NCBI GenBank assembly: GCA_963664035.2
Contig: OY760867.2
Location: 1,116,001 to 1,180,000 of the forward strand
Source: G958296245 sp963664035
Lineage (GTDB): Bacteria; Chloroflexota; Dehalococcoidia; Lucifugimonadales; G958296245
Length of the DNA stretch: 64,000 nucleotides
Reading direction: 5' to 3'
The translations under genes were made by a program, and so were the position numbers. Each line of letters begins with the position of its first letter. Within the stretch, counting starts at the first letter, position 1. Below are positions 1 to 7,467 of the stretch, one piece after another. The notes beneath the pieces were generated by a model. That model was given only the letters and a program-made list of their open reading frames with translations. It ran no database searches and was not told where the DNA came from.

Positions 1-2
1 TG

Positions 3-134
3 GTTATGCGGTTCTACACCTACCGGCAGAACCTGGAGCACATCCGCGTCTGCTCCGACTTCCTGCCCGGCGACCAGGTCGACCTGGTCGTGGGCGGCAA
101 CATGGAGCGGCTGATGGGGCTCTCCCGCGACTGA
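3..134 (+). CDS. Amidohydrolase-family protein, C-terminal fragment
   Basis: The reading frame enters from the left edge and ends at a TGA. The 43 visible residues (VMRFYTYRQNLEHIRVCSDF, then a GNMERLMGL tail) resemble the last segment of amidohydrolase-2 type metal-dependent hydrolases. These usually end with a strand, an Asp-containing loop and a 'GNAxRLxGL' helix. The catalytic part lies outside the window, so substrate and start cannot be given. A PIG-L deacetylase follows after 22 bases with its own strong ribosome binding site, so the two may be co-transcribed. The family call rests on the C-terminal pattern alone. Confidence 0.5.
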   Translation, partial: VMRFYTYRQNLEHIRVCSDFLPGDQVDLVVGGNMERLMGLSRD

Positions 135-156
135 CTACATCACAGGAGGTACACCT

Positions 157-885
157 ATGGCGCCCGGCAAGATGAAGGTAATGGTGGTCGGCGCGCACCC
201 CTCGGACCCGTTCGCCAACATCGGCGGCACGGTCGCCAAGCACGTCCAGCGCGGCGACGACGTGACGCTGGTGACGCTCACCTACGGGCTGGAGGTCCAC
301 ACCGAGTACCTGATCGGCCGGCCCGAGGCGGAGATACGGAGCACGGTGAAGCGGAAGGCTATGGAGGCCGCGGCCATCGTCGGCGTCGAGGACTTCCGGT
401 TCCTGGACTTCGGGGACACGCCGCTCGTCGCCACCCGCGAGAACCTGCTGGAGCTGGGGGAGCTGATACAGGACGCGCGGCCCGACGTGCTGATCAGCGC
501 CCACTACCCGTTCAGGGAGACGCAGCAGGGGGGCGACCACGGGACCGCCGGGCGCATGGTCGAGGCCGCGCCCTCGTGGAGGTACCACAACGGCAAGGAG
601 CCGCACCGGCCCAGGTCGATCTGGTTCCCGTACAGCGACAACCTGCTGGCGCTGAACCACCCGCTCTACAGGGTCCCGGACACCTACGTGGACATCTCCG
701 ACACGCTCGACCTGAAGATCGAGGCGTGCATGACGACGTGGAACCTGCCGCCGGAGAAGCACGCCGGCATGGACGAGCTCTTCCGCCGCATGGCCGCCGA
801 GCACGGACGCGCCGCCGGCATCCAGTACGCCGAACCCTTCGAGAGCCCCTGGCTGAAGCGCACGGCGGTGCAGCACCTGGGCTGA
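157..885 (+). CDS. PIG-L/LmbE family deacetylase
   Basis: A 242-residue cytoplasmic protein of the LmbE-like fold, a zinc-dependent family that removes N-acetyl groups from sugar-linked amines. The signature is at residues 12-22 (GAHPSDPFANI) followed by GGT. The usual form is AHPDDxE, so the first His (H14) and an Asp (D17) are kept but the acidic residue after them is not. A DHGTAGRM segment near residue 130 supplies the expected third metal-binding His. The length is normal for the family. The ATG at 157 has a clean AGGAGGT about 7 bases upstream. The substrate is unknown, and the amidohydrolase just upstream suggests a small catabolic operon. Confidence 0.85.
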   Translation: MAPGKMKVMVVGAHPSDPFANIGGTVAKHVQRGDDVTLVTLTYGLEVHTEYLIGRPEAEIRSTVKRKAMEAAAIVGVEDFRFLDFGDTPLVATRENLLELGELIQDARPDVLISAHYPFRETQQGGDHGTAGRMVEAAPSWRYHNGKEPHRPRSIWFPYSDNLLALNHPLYRVPDTYVDISDTLDLKIEACMTTWNLPPEKHAGMDELFRRMAAEHGRAAGIQYAEPFESPWLKRTAVQHLG

Positions 886-1031
886 GGGCTATTGAGTCCC
901 TTCCCCCGTCTGTGGGGGAAGGTTACAGCCTGCCCCTGCGGAAGCAAGGGATGGGGGGCCCGCCTCGGTGGCCGGGGATTGGATTCCCGCTTTCGCGGGA
1001 ACGACGGATGGGGTGCCTACGGCGGCCATCC

Positions 1032-1062
1032 GGTAGGGGCAACCACGAGGGTTGCCCCTACC
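1032..1062. repeat. GTAGGGGC-type hairpin, 13-bp perfect stem
   Basis: GGTAGGGGCAACC (1032-1044) is the exact reverse complement of GGTTGCCCCTACC (1050-1062), with a 5-base loop. It shares the outer GTAGGGGC half-stem with hairpins elsewhere in the window, but the inner stem differs. Confidence 0.8.
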
Positions 1063-1179
1063 ATCATCCCCATCACGCGAATCCAGGCAGCCGGGGACTG
1101 GGTTCTCGCTCCCATATCGGGGTACGGGACATGCTTCGCGGGACCTTTGCATAATCGTCATTGGTACGAATACAACATC

Positions 1180-1204
1180 GTAGGGGCGGGTTTGAAACCC
1201 GCCC
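1180..1204. repeat. GTAGGGGC-type hairpin, GGGTTT/AAACCC inner stem
   Basis: GTAGGGGC at 1180-1187 starts a hairpin whose stem GGGCGGGTTT (1184-1193) pairs with AAACCCGCCC (1195-1204) around a single G. It is a variant of the hairpin inside the 121-bp elements of the window, with TGG/CCA replaced by GGG/CCC on both sides of the stem. Confidence 0.75.
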
Positions 1205-1718
1205 TCCCCGGCCCTGTCTAAAGATTTCCGCCTGCAATTGACGTTGGGACTCGCGGGCAGGGTTCTTAGATTCCCTTCGGTTGCGCTGCGTTCGGAATGA
1301 CAAGGGGGCGCCTTGGTAAGCCTCCGCTATCCCTCCCCCGCATCGATGGGACAGGCTCCAGCCTCTCCCATCGAGAGGCAGGGGTCCGCCGACTGCAGCC
1401 GACGTTCGTCACCAAGGGACGTTGTCTTCCTCACCCGCGCTGTCTTCACCCGTCGCGCCTACTCCCGCCTCCTCCATGTTCTCAAAAGTATTGTGCTGCT
1501 TATCGACTTGACGTTTCTTCTCCTCAACCTCTTCGATCGCGGCTCTGAGGTCGCTGATTGTGGACTCGTTGTCCTCCTAGAAAGCAACAGTTTGCGTACG
1601 GAGTATGCGCCATCCCGCGGAGAGAGCGAAGCGGTTGCCGCCTATTCAACTTGCGGCCCTGTGACTCACTTCGGCTCGTCACGCCCTCACCGCTCCGTAG
1701 ACTGGCCCCCAGGCCGCA

Positions 1719-1994
1719 TTGTACAATCTCCTTGCAACCTTACCGTCGTCGAGGCTCGCCATAGACCAGGCAATCGTAGACCAGGGGATCAAGCTCACCG
1801 CCATCGGGGTGGGCACCGCGTTCGCGCTGCTCATCGTGCTGACGCTGGTCATGTACGCCATGGCGGCGGTTACGGCCATCGGGGAGCGGCGGCGGGCCGC
1901 GGCGGGACCCAAGCCGGGCGACCGGGAGAAGGCCCTGGCGGCGGTCGTGGCCGTGAACGCGCTGCTGGCGCGGGGCGAAGACGCCGCCGAGTGA
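1719..1994 (+). CDS. oadG: Sodium-pump decarboxylase gamma subunit (OadG family)
   Basis: A small single-pass membrane protein. It has one hydrophobic helix (about residues 25-50, ending VMYAMAAV), then a charged segment and an Ala-rich C-terminal helix, as in the OadG/MmdD gamma subunits that hold Na+-translocating decarboxylases together. The start is uncertain. The TTG at 1719 overlaps a -10-like TACAAT (1722-1727), which would put transcription start downstream of it. An ATA at 1761 (reading MDQAIVDQG) has a GAGG 6-7 bases upstream and fits the family's N-terminus better, but ATA starts are rare. The beta subunit gene follows after 33 bases. Confidence 0.75.
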   Translation: MYNLLATLPSSRLAIDQAIVDQGIKLTAIGVGTAFALLIVLTLVMYAMAAVTAIGERRRAAAGPKPGDREKALAAVVAVNALLARGEDAAE

Positions 1995-2027
1995 CCGGCG
2001 GCGACCGCCCCATTTCCGGGAGACCAA

Positions 2028-3167
2028 TTGCAGGACCTCGTTGACTTCATAGAAGCCTCCGGAGCGGCCAAGCTCGACTGGCGGGCCGTGGTCATGCTCG
2101 CCGTCGGCTTCGCCTTCATCTTCGTCGCCGTCAAGCAGAAGCGGGAGCCGTACGTGCTGCTGCCCATCGGCCTCGGCGTCGTGCTCACCAACCTGCCCGC
2201 CCACGGCATGGCCGACTTCGTCTCCGGGTCGGTCACCCCGCAGGAGTCCGGCCTCTTCGGCGTCATACTCCACTACGGCCTCTCGCTCTGGAACATCCTG
2301 CCGCCGCTCATATTCCTCGGCCTCGGCGCGATGCAGGACTTCTCCCCCCTCATCGCCAACCCCAAGACGCTGCTGCTGGGCGCGGCGGCCCAGGTCGGCA
2401 TATTCGTCGCCTTCTGGGGCGCCCTGCTTGCCGGCTTCGACCTGAACGAGGCCGCGTCGATCGGCATCATCGGCGGCGCGGACGGCCCCACGACGATCTT
2501 CCTATCCGCCGTGCTCGCGCCGGAGATACTGGGCATCACAGCGGTCATCGCATACACCTACATGGCCAGCGTCGTCTTCATCCAGCCCCCGCTAATGAAG
2601 CTGCTGACCACCAGGCGGGAGCGCGAGATCGAGATGAAGCCTCCCCGCGAGGTTTCCCAGTTGGAAAAGCTCCTCTTCCCGCCCATCGCCATGGTGCTGA
2701 TCATCCTGGTGGTGCCCGCGTCCGCCCCGCTCATCGCCATGTTCATGATCGGCAACATCTTCAAGGAGAGCGGCGTCGTCCCGCGCCTCTCCGGGGCCGC
2801 ATCCAACGAGCTACTCAACATAGCCACCATCTTCCTGATGATCACCGTCGGCGCCAAGCTGGAGGCCGATATAGTCTTCCAGCTACAGACCGTCCAGATA
2901 CTCGGGCTCGGCCTGCTGGCCTTTGCGTGCGGCACCGTCGGCGGCCTGCTCTTCGCGAAGCTGATGAACCTGTTCCTGAAGGAGAAGATCAACCCCCTCA
3001 TCGGCTCCGCGGGCGTGTCCGCCGTGCCGATGGCCGCGAGGATATCCCACAACGTCGGGCAGGAGTCGAGCCCGAGGGTCTTCCTGCTCGCCCACGCCAT
3101 GGGCCCCAACGTGGCCGGCGTCATAGGCTCCGCGGTGGTCGCGGGCGTCTTCATCTCGCTGCTGTAG
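2028..3167 (+). CDS. oadB: Sodium-pump decarboxylase beta subunit (OadB)
   Basis: A 379-residue polytopic inner-membrane protein of the OadB/MmdB/GcdB family. This subunit decarboxylates carboxybiotin and couples it to Na+ export. Family hallmarks are visible: the GADGPTTIF segment near residue 150, the conserved GSAGVSAVPMAARI stretch near 325 and a GPNVAGVIGSA motif near the end. Ten or so hydrophobic segments are expected and seen. The start is TTG at 2028, 8 bases after a GGGAGA. It lies between oadG and the biotin carrier, the usual order. The matching carboxyltransferase alpha subunit is not in this window. Confidence 0.92.
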   Translation: MQDLVDFIEASGAAKLDWRAVVMLAVGFAFIFVAVKQKREPYVLLPIGLGVVLTNLPAHGMADFVSGSVTPQESGLFGVILHYGLSLWNILPPLIFLGLGAMQDFSPLIANPKTLLLGAAAQVGIFVAFWGALLAGFDLNEAASIGIIGGADGPTTIFLSAVLAPEILGITAVIAYTYMASVVFIQPPLMKLLTTRREREIEMKPPREVSQLEKLLFPPIAMVLIILVVPASAPLIAMFMIGNIFKESGVVPRLSGAASNELLNIATIFLMITVGAKLEADIVFQLQTVQILGLGLLAFACGTVGGLLFAKLMNLFLKEKINPLIGSAGVSAVPMAARISHNVGQESSPRVFLLAHAMGPNVAGVIGSAVVAGVFISLL

Positions 3168-3171
3168 TACG

Positions 3172-3624
3172 ATGGCCCCTCGAAGACGTCCAGGCGCCGG
3201 AGATAACCCCACCCTGCGAGTGCAGGTCGGGGACACCTGGTACACGGTGGAGGCCGTGGACCTGGCGTCGGACCCGGCGCGAGTCCGGGTGGACGGCGAG
3301 CTCGTCGAGGTGACGCTGGGGCAGCCCACGGCGGCCCATGCGGCGGAGCCGGAGCCGGAAACGCGCAGCGAGCCCGAAGCCGAAGTCGCGTCCCCGGCGG
3401 CGCCCGCCGGCGGCCGCACCTTCCGCACCCCCATGCCGGGAGTCATAGTCTCCGTCGCCGTCGCCGCCGGCGACCAGGTGGTGACAGGCGACGAGGTCTG
3501 CGTGCTGGAGGCCATGAAGATGCAGCAGACGCTCAGGGCCGACTGGACCGGCATCGTCAAGACGGTGTACGTGCAGCCCGGCCAGCAGGTCGCCGACGGC
3601 GCCCCCATAGTGGACCTCGAGTAG
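3172..3624 (+). CDS. Biotin/lipoyl attachment protein (biotin carrier of sodium-pump decarboxylase)
   Basis: A 150-residue soluble carrier protein. The N-terminal 50 residues form a small beta domain (VQVGDTWYTVEAVDL). Residues about 55-80 are a flexible acidic Glu/Pro/Ala linker, and residues 80-150 are the biotinyl domain. The biotin acceptor is the Lys in EAMKMQQT. This resembles the stand-alone gamma/biotin subunit of methylmalonyl-CoA or glutaconyl-CoA decarboxylases, or a detached OadA C-terminus. It starts 4 bases after the oadB stop, so translation is probably coupled. The carrier would shuttle CO2 from an alpha carboxyltransferase encoded elsewhere to OadB. Confidence 0.9.
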   Translation: MAPRRRPGAGDNPTLRVQVGDTWYTVEAVDLASDPARVRVDGELVEVTLGQPTAAHAAEPEPETRSEPEAEVASPAAPAGGRTFRTPMPGVIVSVAVAAGDQVVTGDEVCVLEAMKMQQTLRADWTGIVKTVYVQPGQQVADGAPIVDLE

Positions 3625-3678
3625 CCGGAGCTGGCTCCCGGGGCAAGTCACGCCGCGGGCCGAACGCCCCCAGGCAAG

Positions 3679-3708
3679 TTGACATCCCGCTTCCCCCGAT
3701 GCTACATT
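3679..3708 (+). promoter_or_regulatory. Promoter of fmdB-dtd
   Basis: A perfect TTGACA (3679-3684) and a TACATT (3703-3708) are separated by 18 bases. Transcription would begin near 3715, upstream of the TTG start of fmdB. Confidence 0.65.
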
Positions 3709-3762
3709 GGCCCTATCCCAGCACCCTCCCCAGCCGGGCGCCAGCCCTTACGGAGTGACCCA

Positions 3763-4071
3763 TTGCCGCTCTACGACTACAGGTGCCAGACCTGCGACCA
3801 CGTATTCGAGTTGCGCCAGAGCTTCTCGTCCGAGCCCGTCGCCACCTGCCCGTCGTGCAACAACGGCGCGCAGCGCGTCATCCACTCGGTGCCCGTCGTC
3901 TTCAAGGGCAGCGGCTTCTACGTCAACGACTACGGCAAGGGCCGCGGCGGCAGTTCCGGCTCATCCTCTAGCTCGGAGTCCAAGGACTCCGACAAGGAGA
4001 GCGGCTCCAAGGCAAAGGCCAAGTCCGAGTCCGGCTCCGAGTCGAAGAAAGAGGCATCCGCCGCGAGCTAG
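3763..4071 (+). CDS. FmdB-family zinc ribbon protein
   Basis: A 102-residue protein. It opens with the family signature MPLYDYRCQTC and a second CPSC pair 25 residues on, giving a four-Cys zinc ribbon, then the usual VIHSVPVVFKGSGFYVNDYG stretch. The C-terminal 45 residues are a low-complexity Ser/Lys/Glu tail (SSSSESKDSDKES), probably disordered. The TTG at 3763 is chosen because it gives the exact family N-terminus and has GGAG upstream. An earlier TTG at 3679 lies in the -35 element. FmdB proteins are putative regulators of unclear target. It is followed closely by dtd. Confidence 0.85.
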   Translation: MPLYDYRCQTCDHVFELRQSFSSEPVATCPSCNNGAQRVIHSVPVVFKGSGFYVNDYGKGRGGSSGSSSSSESKDSDKESGSKAKAKSESGSESKKEASAAS

Positions 4072-4084
4072 GGCGGCGGCCACC

Positions 4085-4561
4085 TTGCGCGCACTCATCC
4101 AGCGCGTCTCCCGCGCCTCCGTATCCGTGGAGGGCGACCGAATTGCCTCGATCGGGCGCGGCCTCGTCGTCTTCCTGGGCGTCGGCGTCGCCGATGGCGA
4201 GGAGGAGGCCCGCTACATAGCCGACAAGGTCGCTAACCTGCGCATCTTCGACGACGCCGAGGGCAGGTTCGACGGCTCCGCCATCGACACCGGCGCGGAT
4301 CTCCTGGTCGTCTCCCAGTTCACCCTCTACGGCAGCACGCGCAAGGGCCGCCGACCCAGCTTCACCCAGGCCGCCCCGCCCGAGCGGGCGGAGCCGCTGG
4401 TCGACCGCGCCGTCGAGATGCTCCGCGAGGCCGGCCTGGCGGTGGCCGCGGGCCGCTTCCAGGCCCACATGCTCGTCTCGCTGGAGAACGACGGCCCCGT
4501 CACGATCATGCTCGACTCCGACGACCGCAAGCTCCCCCGCCGCGGCTCCTCAACAGCCTAG
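4085..4561 (+). CDS. dtd: D-aminoacyl-tRNA deacylase
   Basis: A 158-residue cytoplasmic enzyme that hydrolyses D-aminoacyl-tRNA (and mischarged glycyl-tRNA-Ala), protecting translation from D-amino acids. Diagnostic motifs are the N-terminal RALIQRVSRASVSV strand, SQFTLYG near residue 80 and the NDGPVTIMLDS active-site segment, whose Gly-Pro motif enforces chirality. The start is the TTG at 4085, 13 bases after fmdB. An open frame extends upstream but overlaps fmdB in another frame. The TAG stop (4559-4561) lies inside the CTAG target of a small inserted element that begins at 4562. Confidence 0.93.
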   Translation: MRALIQRVSRASVSVEGDRIASIGRGLVVFLGVGVADGEEEARYIADKVANLRIFDDAEGRFDGSAIDTGADLLVVSQFTLYGSTRKGRRPSFTQAAPPERAEPLVDRAVEMLREAGLAVAAGRFQAHMLVSLENDGPVTIMLDSDDRKLPRRGSSTA

Positions 4562-4700
4562 CGCTCCAACATTGTTGAAATGATGGCTAACCTTGAATCC
4601 CCTCCCCCATTTTGGGCCCATTTTGGGGGAGGGTTAGGGTGGGGGCACCGCTGCCCCGCGCAGTATTCTCTCCACCCTTCATTGCTAGGTTGTCGGTCCA
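4562..4700. mobile_element. MITE-like element family 3, copy X (CTAG target)
   Basis: 139 bp bounded by CTAG on both sides (4558-4561 and 4701-4704). It is nearly identical to the 127-bp copy at 17631-17757. The size difference is explained by a 12-base expansion in a central TCCCCCATT...GGGGGAGGG hairpin. The ends CGCTCCAACA and TGGACCGACA (minus sense) are weak inverted repeats. No coding capacity is seen, and CTAG target duplication is typical of some IS5-group elements. The left CTAG includes the dtd stop codon. Confidence 0.7.
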
Positions 4701-4817
4701 CTAGCGCGGGTGGCCTGGATAGACGCGGCAGCCAAGCAGATCAGGTCCTCGTAGGGGCTGCCCTTGTGGCTGCCCTCCCCGGCAACACACACGCAACAGC
4801 TACAGGCCGCCTGCAGG

Positions 4818-5933
4818 TCAAGAGACCTCCACGAACGTCCCCGCCACGAACCGCTGCCCGTTCGGGGCGTCGTTGAAGTAGTACACCACCAGCACCCGCC
4901 CGTCCGGCAGCAGCGCCGCGTGCGGGTAGCCCAGGTCCCGCATGCCGCCGTCTTCCCGCAACGCCACCTCCTCCGCCTCCGATATGTTCATGCACTCCGG
5001 GTCCAGCACCCGGCAACGGATCCCCCACGGCTCGCGCCGGTAGCCGTTGACCAGCAGGAAGTGCCCCGTCGGCAGCGGCAGCGCGAAGTACGGGAAGCCC
5101 CACACATCTTCCCGCTTCGGCTCCGTCCACGTGCGCCCCTGGTCCGACGACCGCGCCGTCCACAGGTACCCGCCGCCCGTGTCGGTCAGCTCGCTGCGCA
5201 CGAACCCGACCAGGTCCCCCGACCTCGTCTCCACCACCGACCACTCGCTGAACGCGCCCGCCAGCGCGACGCCCCGGAACCCCCACGTGTGTCCGCCGTC
5301 CTCGGACGCGATCAGTATCGAGTCCTCCTTGCTGCCCTGCACCGGCAACAGCACCGTGCCGTCCCTCAGCTCCATCGGGAAGCCGCGCAGGTGCATCGGC
5401 GAGTGGAGCCCCTCCAGGAATACCGGGTGCCCCGGCACCTCGCCAACCCATGCGGGGCCGTCCCAGCTATCGCCCCTGTCGTCGCTGCGCCATACCTCCG
5501 TGCCCGCGCTGATCGTCTGCCAGCCGCGCTCGTTCCACCCGCCCTCGCTCCGCACCCGGTTGAAGACGCCGACCCGCTCATTCGCGGCCGACGCCGGCAG
5601 TTCCTCCATCATGCTGTCCGGCACCAGCTCCTGCCTGTGCGTCACGAACAGCGTCGTCCCGTCCCGCAGCAGCCCCGCCACCGCGCACTGCCCGCCCCCC
5701 ATGAAGACCCGCGGCAGCCTGTCCCACATGCTCCCCCCGTCGCGGGACCGCACCAGGCACTGCTCGGTCGTCGGGTGGACGTGCATGTGCAGCGGCTCGC
5801 GCGTCCACGACCGGTGCCGCCTGAACACCACCGCCAGGTCGCCGTCCGGGTACGCCACCACCGACGGCCCCGGCCCGCAGTAGTACCGGTCGTCCCTGTA
5901 TATGACGATGTCCTCGATCTTGCGGACTTTCAT
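4818..5933 (-). CDS. Sialidase-fold (BNR/Asp-box) exo-hydrolase-like protein
   Basis: A 371-residue six-bladed beta-propeller protein. Four Asp-box motifs are visible: SRDGGSMW, SDDRGDSW, SEDGGHTW and SSDQGRTW, the pattern of BNR-repeat exo-alpha-sialidase-like proteins. No signal peptide is seen, so it is probably cytoplasmic. The start at 5933 (MKVRKIEDIVIYRDD) is preferred over an upstream in-frame start because AAGGAG lies about 9 bases before it. It is the last gene of the minus-strand block that contains the peptide ABC importer. The actual substrate is unknown, since many members act on other sugars or are not enzymes. Confidence 0.75.
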   Translation of the reverse strand: MKVRKIEDIVIYRDDRYYCGPGPSVVAYPDGDLAVVFRRHRSWTREPLHMHVHPTTEQCLVRSRDGGSMWDRLPRVFMGGGQCAVAGLLRDGTTLFVTHRQELVPDSMMEELPASAANERVGVFNRVRSEGGWNERGWQTISAGTEVWRSDDRGDSWDGPAWVGEVPGHPVFLEGLHSPMHLRGFPMELRDGTVLLPVQGSKEDSILIASEDGGHTWGFRGVALAGAFSEWSVVETRSGDLVGFVRSELTDTGGGYLWTARSSDQGRTWTEPKREDVWGFPYFALPLPTGHFLLVNGYRREPWGIRCRVLDPECMNISEAEEVALREDGGMRDLGYPHAALLPDGRVLVVYYFNDAPNGQRFVAGTFVEVS

Positions 5934-5996
5934 TACTTCTGCTCCTTCAGGGTCATCCACGCCCGCCCCACGCCTTCCTCGCGGCGACACCGAGTT

Positions 5997-6019
5997 CCTT
6001 CCCCCTCAATGGGGGAAGG
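5997..6019. terminator. CCTTCCCCC/GGGGGAAGG hairpin
   Basis: A perfect 9-bp stem (5997-6005 with 6011-6019) and a TCAAT loop between the lipoprotein gene and the sialidase-like gene. There is no T-run, so it may be a dispersed repeat that attenuates or stabilises the mRNA rather than a true terminator. Related hairpins occur near 903 and 35310. Confidence 0.4.
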
Positions 6020-6033
6020 TTAGGATGGGGGTA

Positions 6034-6540
6034 TCACAGCCCAAGCGCCTTCACCGTAATGACAGCCTCGCCGCCCCTGCCCTCCTCGGCGTTGCAACGC
6101 ACCTGGTGCTGCTGCGCCAGCAGGAACGACATCGTGACCTCCACCGTCTCGCCCTCCGCCACCTCCTCGCTGATCCCCAGGCCCTGGACGATGAAGCTGT
6201 GGTCGTCGTCCCGCGCGGTCACCTCCACCGTGACCGTCTCCCCGAGGGTGAAGCTCAGGTCGGACGGCTCTATGGCGCACTCGCCAGCCGTTCCGCTGAT
6301 GGTGATCCTCGGCGTCTCCGAATCCTCGTCCACGTCCAGCGGCGGCTCCGCCGTAGGCATCCCCGGCGCCGAAGCCGCGTCGGCCCTCGGCGGCGGCGTC
6401 ACCTTCAGCACGTCCGCGCCGGTCGGCCCCAGGTCCTCCGGGATCGCCGTCGGGCTCATGCCATTCCCGCCGCCGCAAGCCACGGCTGCGACCGCAGCTA
6501 AGGCCGCCACCAATAAGCTCAGGGCGCTTTTCCCAATCAT
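6034..6540 (-). CDS. Cupredoxin-like lipoprotein
   Basis: A 168-residue predicted lipoprotein with a hydrophobic signal (LSLLVAALAAVAAVAC) and lipobox Cys at about residue 22. The following 60 residues are a Pro/Ala-rich linker. The C-terminal 90 residues look like a cupredoxin beta sandwich: GETVTVEVTARDDDHSFIVQ gives the first His, and LLAQQHQVRCNAEEGRGGEA gives a Cys. The second His and Met ligands of a normal type-1 copper site (CxxxxH...M) are not seen, so copper binding is doubtful. It starts 5 bases after the dppC-like stop, as the fifth gene of this minus-strand operon. Confidence 0.65.
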   Translation of the reverse strand: MIGKSALSLLVAALAAVAAVACGGGNGMSPTAIPEDLGPTGADVLKVTPPPRADAASAPGMPTAEPPLDVDEDSETPRITISGTAGECAIEPSDLSFTLGETVTVEVTARDDDHSFIVQGLGISEEVAEGETVEVTMSFLLAQQHQVRCNAEEGRGGEAVITVKALGL

Positions 6541-6544
6541 CCCT

Positions 6545-7447
6545 CTATGTCTCCTGGCGCGGGTCGAGCGCGTCCCGAAGTCCGTCGCCCAGGAAGTTCA
6601 CCGCAATCACCGTCGTGGCGATCGCCACCCCGGGCGAGAGCCAGAGCCACAGCTCGTTGCGTATCGTGTGCAGCGACTGCGCGGAGGTCATCATGTTGCC
6701 CCACGTCGCCGTCGGTATCCGCACCCCGAACCCGAGGAAGCTCAGCGACGACTCCGCTATGATCGCGCCCGCCAGCGAGAGCGTAGCCGCCACCACTATG
6801 AACGGTATTACCGCCGGAAGGATGTGGATGAACAGGATCCTCATGTCCGTGGCGCCCAGGGCCCGCGCGGCGGCCACGTAGTCGAGCTCGCGCCCCTGGA
6901 GCACCTGCCCCCGCACCAGCCGCGCCTTCCCCGTCCAACCGAGCACGCCGATTATGATCATGATTATGAACACGCTCGACCCCAGGATCGACACCAGCAC
7001 GAGCAGCGCGAACAGCGTCGGGAAGTTCATCACGTACTCGGTGAACCTCTGGAGCACGTTGTCGATCCAGCCTCCCGCGTAGCCCGACACCAGACCGATG
7101 ACCGTGCCGATGAAGACCGATATCAGCGTCGCCACGAGCCCAACGCTCAGCGACACCCTGCCGGCGTGCAGTATGCGCGAAAAGACGTCGCGCCCCGCCG
7201 AGTCCGTCCCCAGCGGGTGCGACCACGACGGCGGCTTCTGCACGTGGTCCAGGTTCACCTTGTTGGGGCCGTGCCACGCGACCACCGGCGCGAACGCGGA
7301 GGCCAGGCCGAAGACCACCAGCACCGCCAGCCCCACGAGAGCGAGCTTGTGCTTGGTGAACTGCCGCCAGACGCTCCTCCTGGAGCGCCTCGGCGCGATC
7401 TCCTCGGCCAATGCCGCCGTCTCTCCGGTCGTGTTCGAGGTCGCCAA
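6545..7447 (-). CDS. Peptide-type ABC transporter permease (DppC/OppC-like)
   Basis: A 300-residue inner-membrane permease. After a short cytoplasmic tail it has the typical N-terminal helix (KHKLALVGLAVLVVFGL) of the OppC N-terminal domain, the HPLGTDSAGRDVFSRIL segment conserved in DppC/OppC/NikC, and the BPD_transp_1 core with the coupling EAA loop (VAAARALGATDMRILFIHIL). The TTG start at 7447 has GGAGGAG 8 bases upstream. It follows the partner permease on the minus strand. No ATPase gene is present in the cluster. Confidence 0.92.
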   Translation of the reverse strand: MATSNTTGETAALAEEIAPRRSRRSVWRQFTKHKLALVGLAVLVVFGLASAFAPVVAWHGPNKVNLDHVQKPPSWSHPLGTDSAGRDVFSRILHAGRVSLSVGLVATLISVFIGTVIGLVSGYAGGWIDNVLQRFTEYVMNFPTLFALLVLVSILGSSVFIIMIIIGVLGWTGKARLVRGQVLQGRELDYVAAARALGATDMRILFIHILPAVIPFIVVAATLSLAGAIIAESSLSFLGFGVRIPTATWGNMMTSAQSLHTIRNELWLWLSPGVAIATTVIAVNFLGDGLRDALDPRQET

Positions 7448-7467
7448 CTATCTCCTCCGGGAGTCCT

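Larger units (their letters stand above)
886..1718. other. Repeat-rich intergenic region
   Basis: About 830 bases without a convincing gene. It holds a run of unrelated palindromes: a CCCTTCCCCC/GGGGGAAGG hairpin near 903-926, a short palindrome near 989-1004 (ATTCCCGC/GCGGGAA), perfect hairpins at 1032-1062 and 1180-1204, and a half-degraded CCCGTACCCCGATATGGG palindrome (minus sense) at 1111-1128. The part from about 1300 to 1700 is AT-richer and has only short open frames without good starts. It looks like old intergenic or decayed coding DNA. Confidence 0.6.

Noticed and set aside
3679..3762. Longer N-terminus of the FmdB-like protein from TTG 3679
   Set aside because: That TTG is the first half of the -35 TTGACA. 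The start at 3763 gives the exact family N-terminus.
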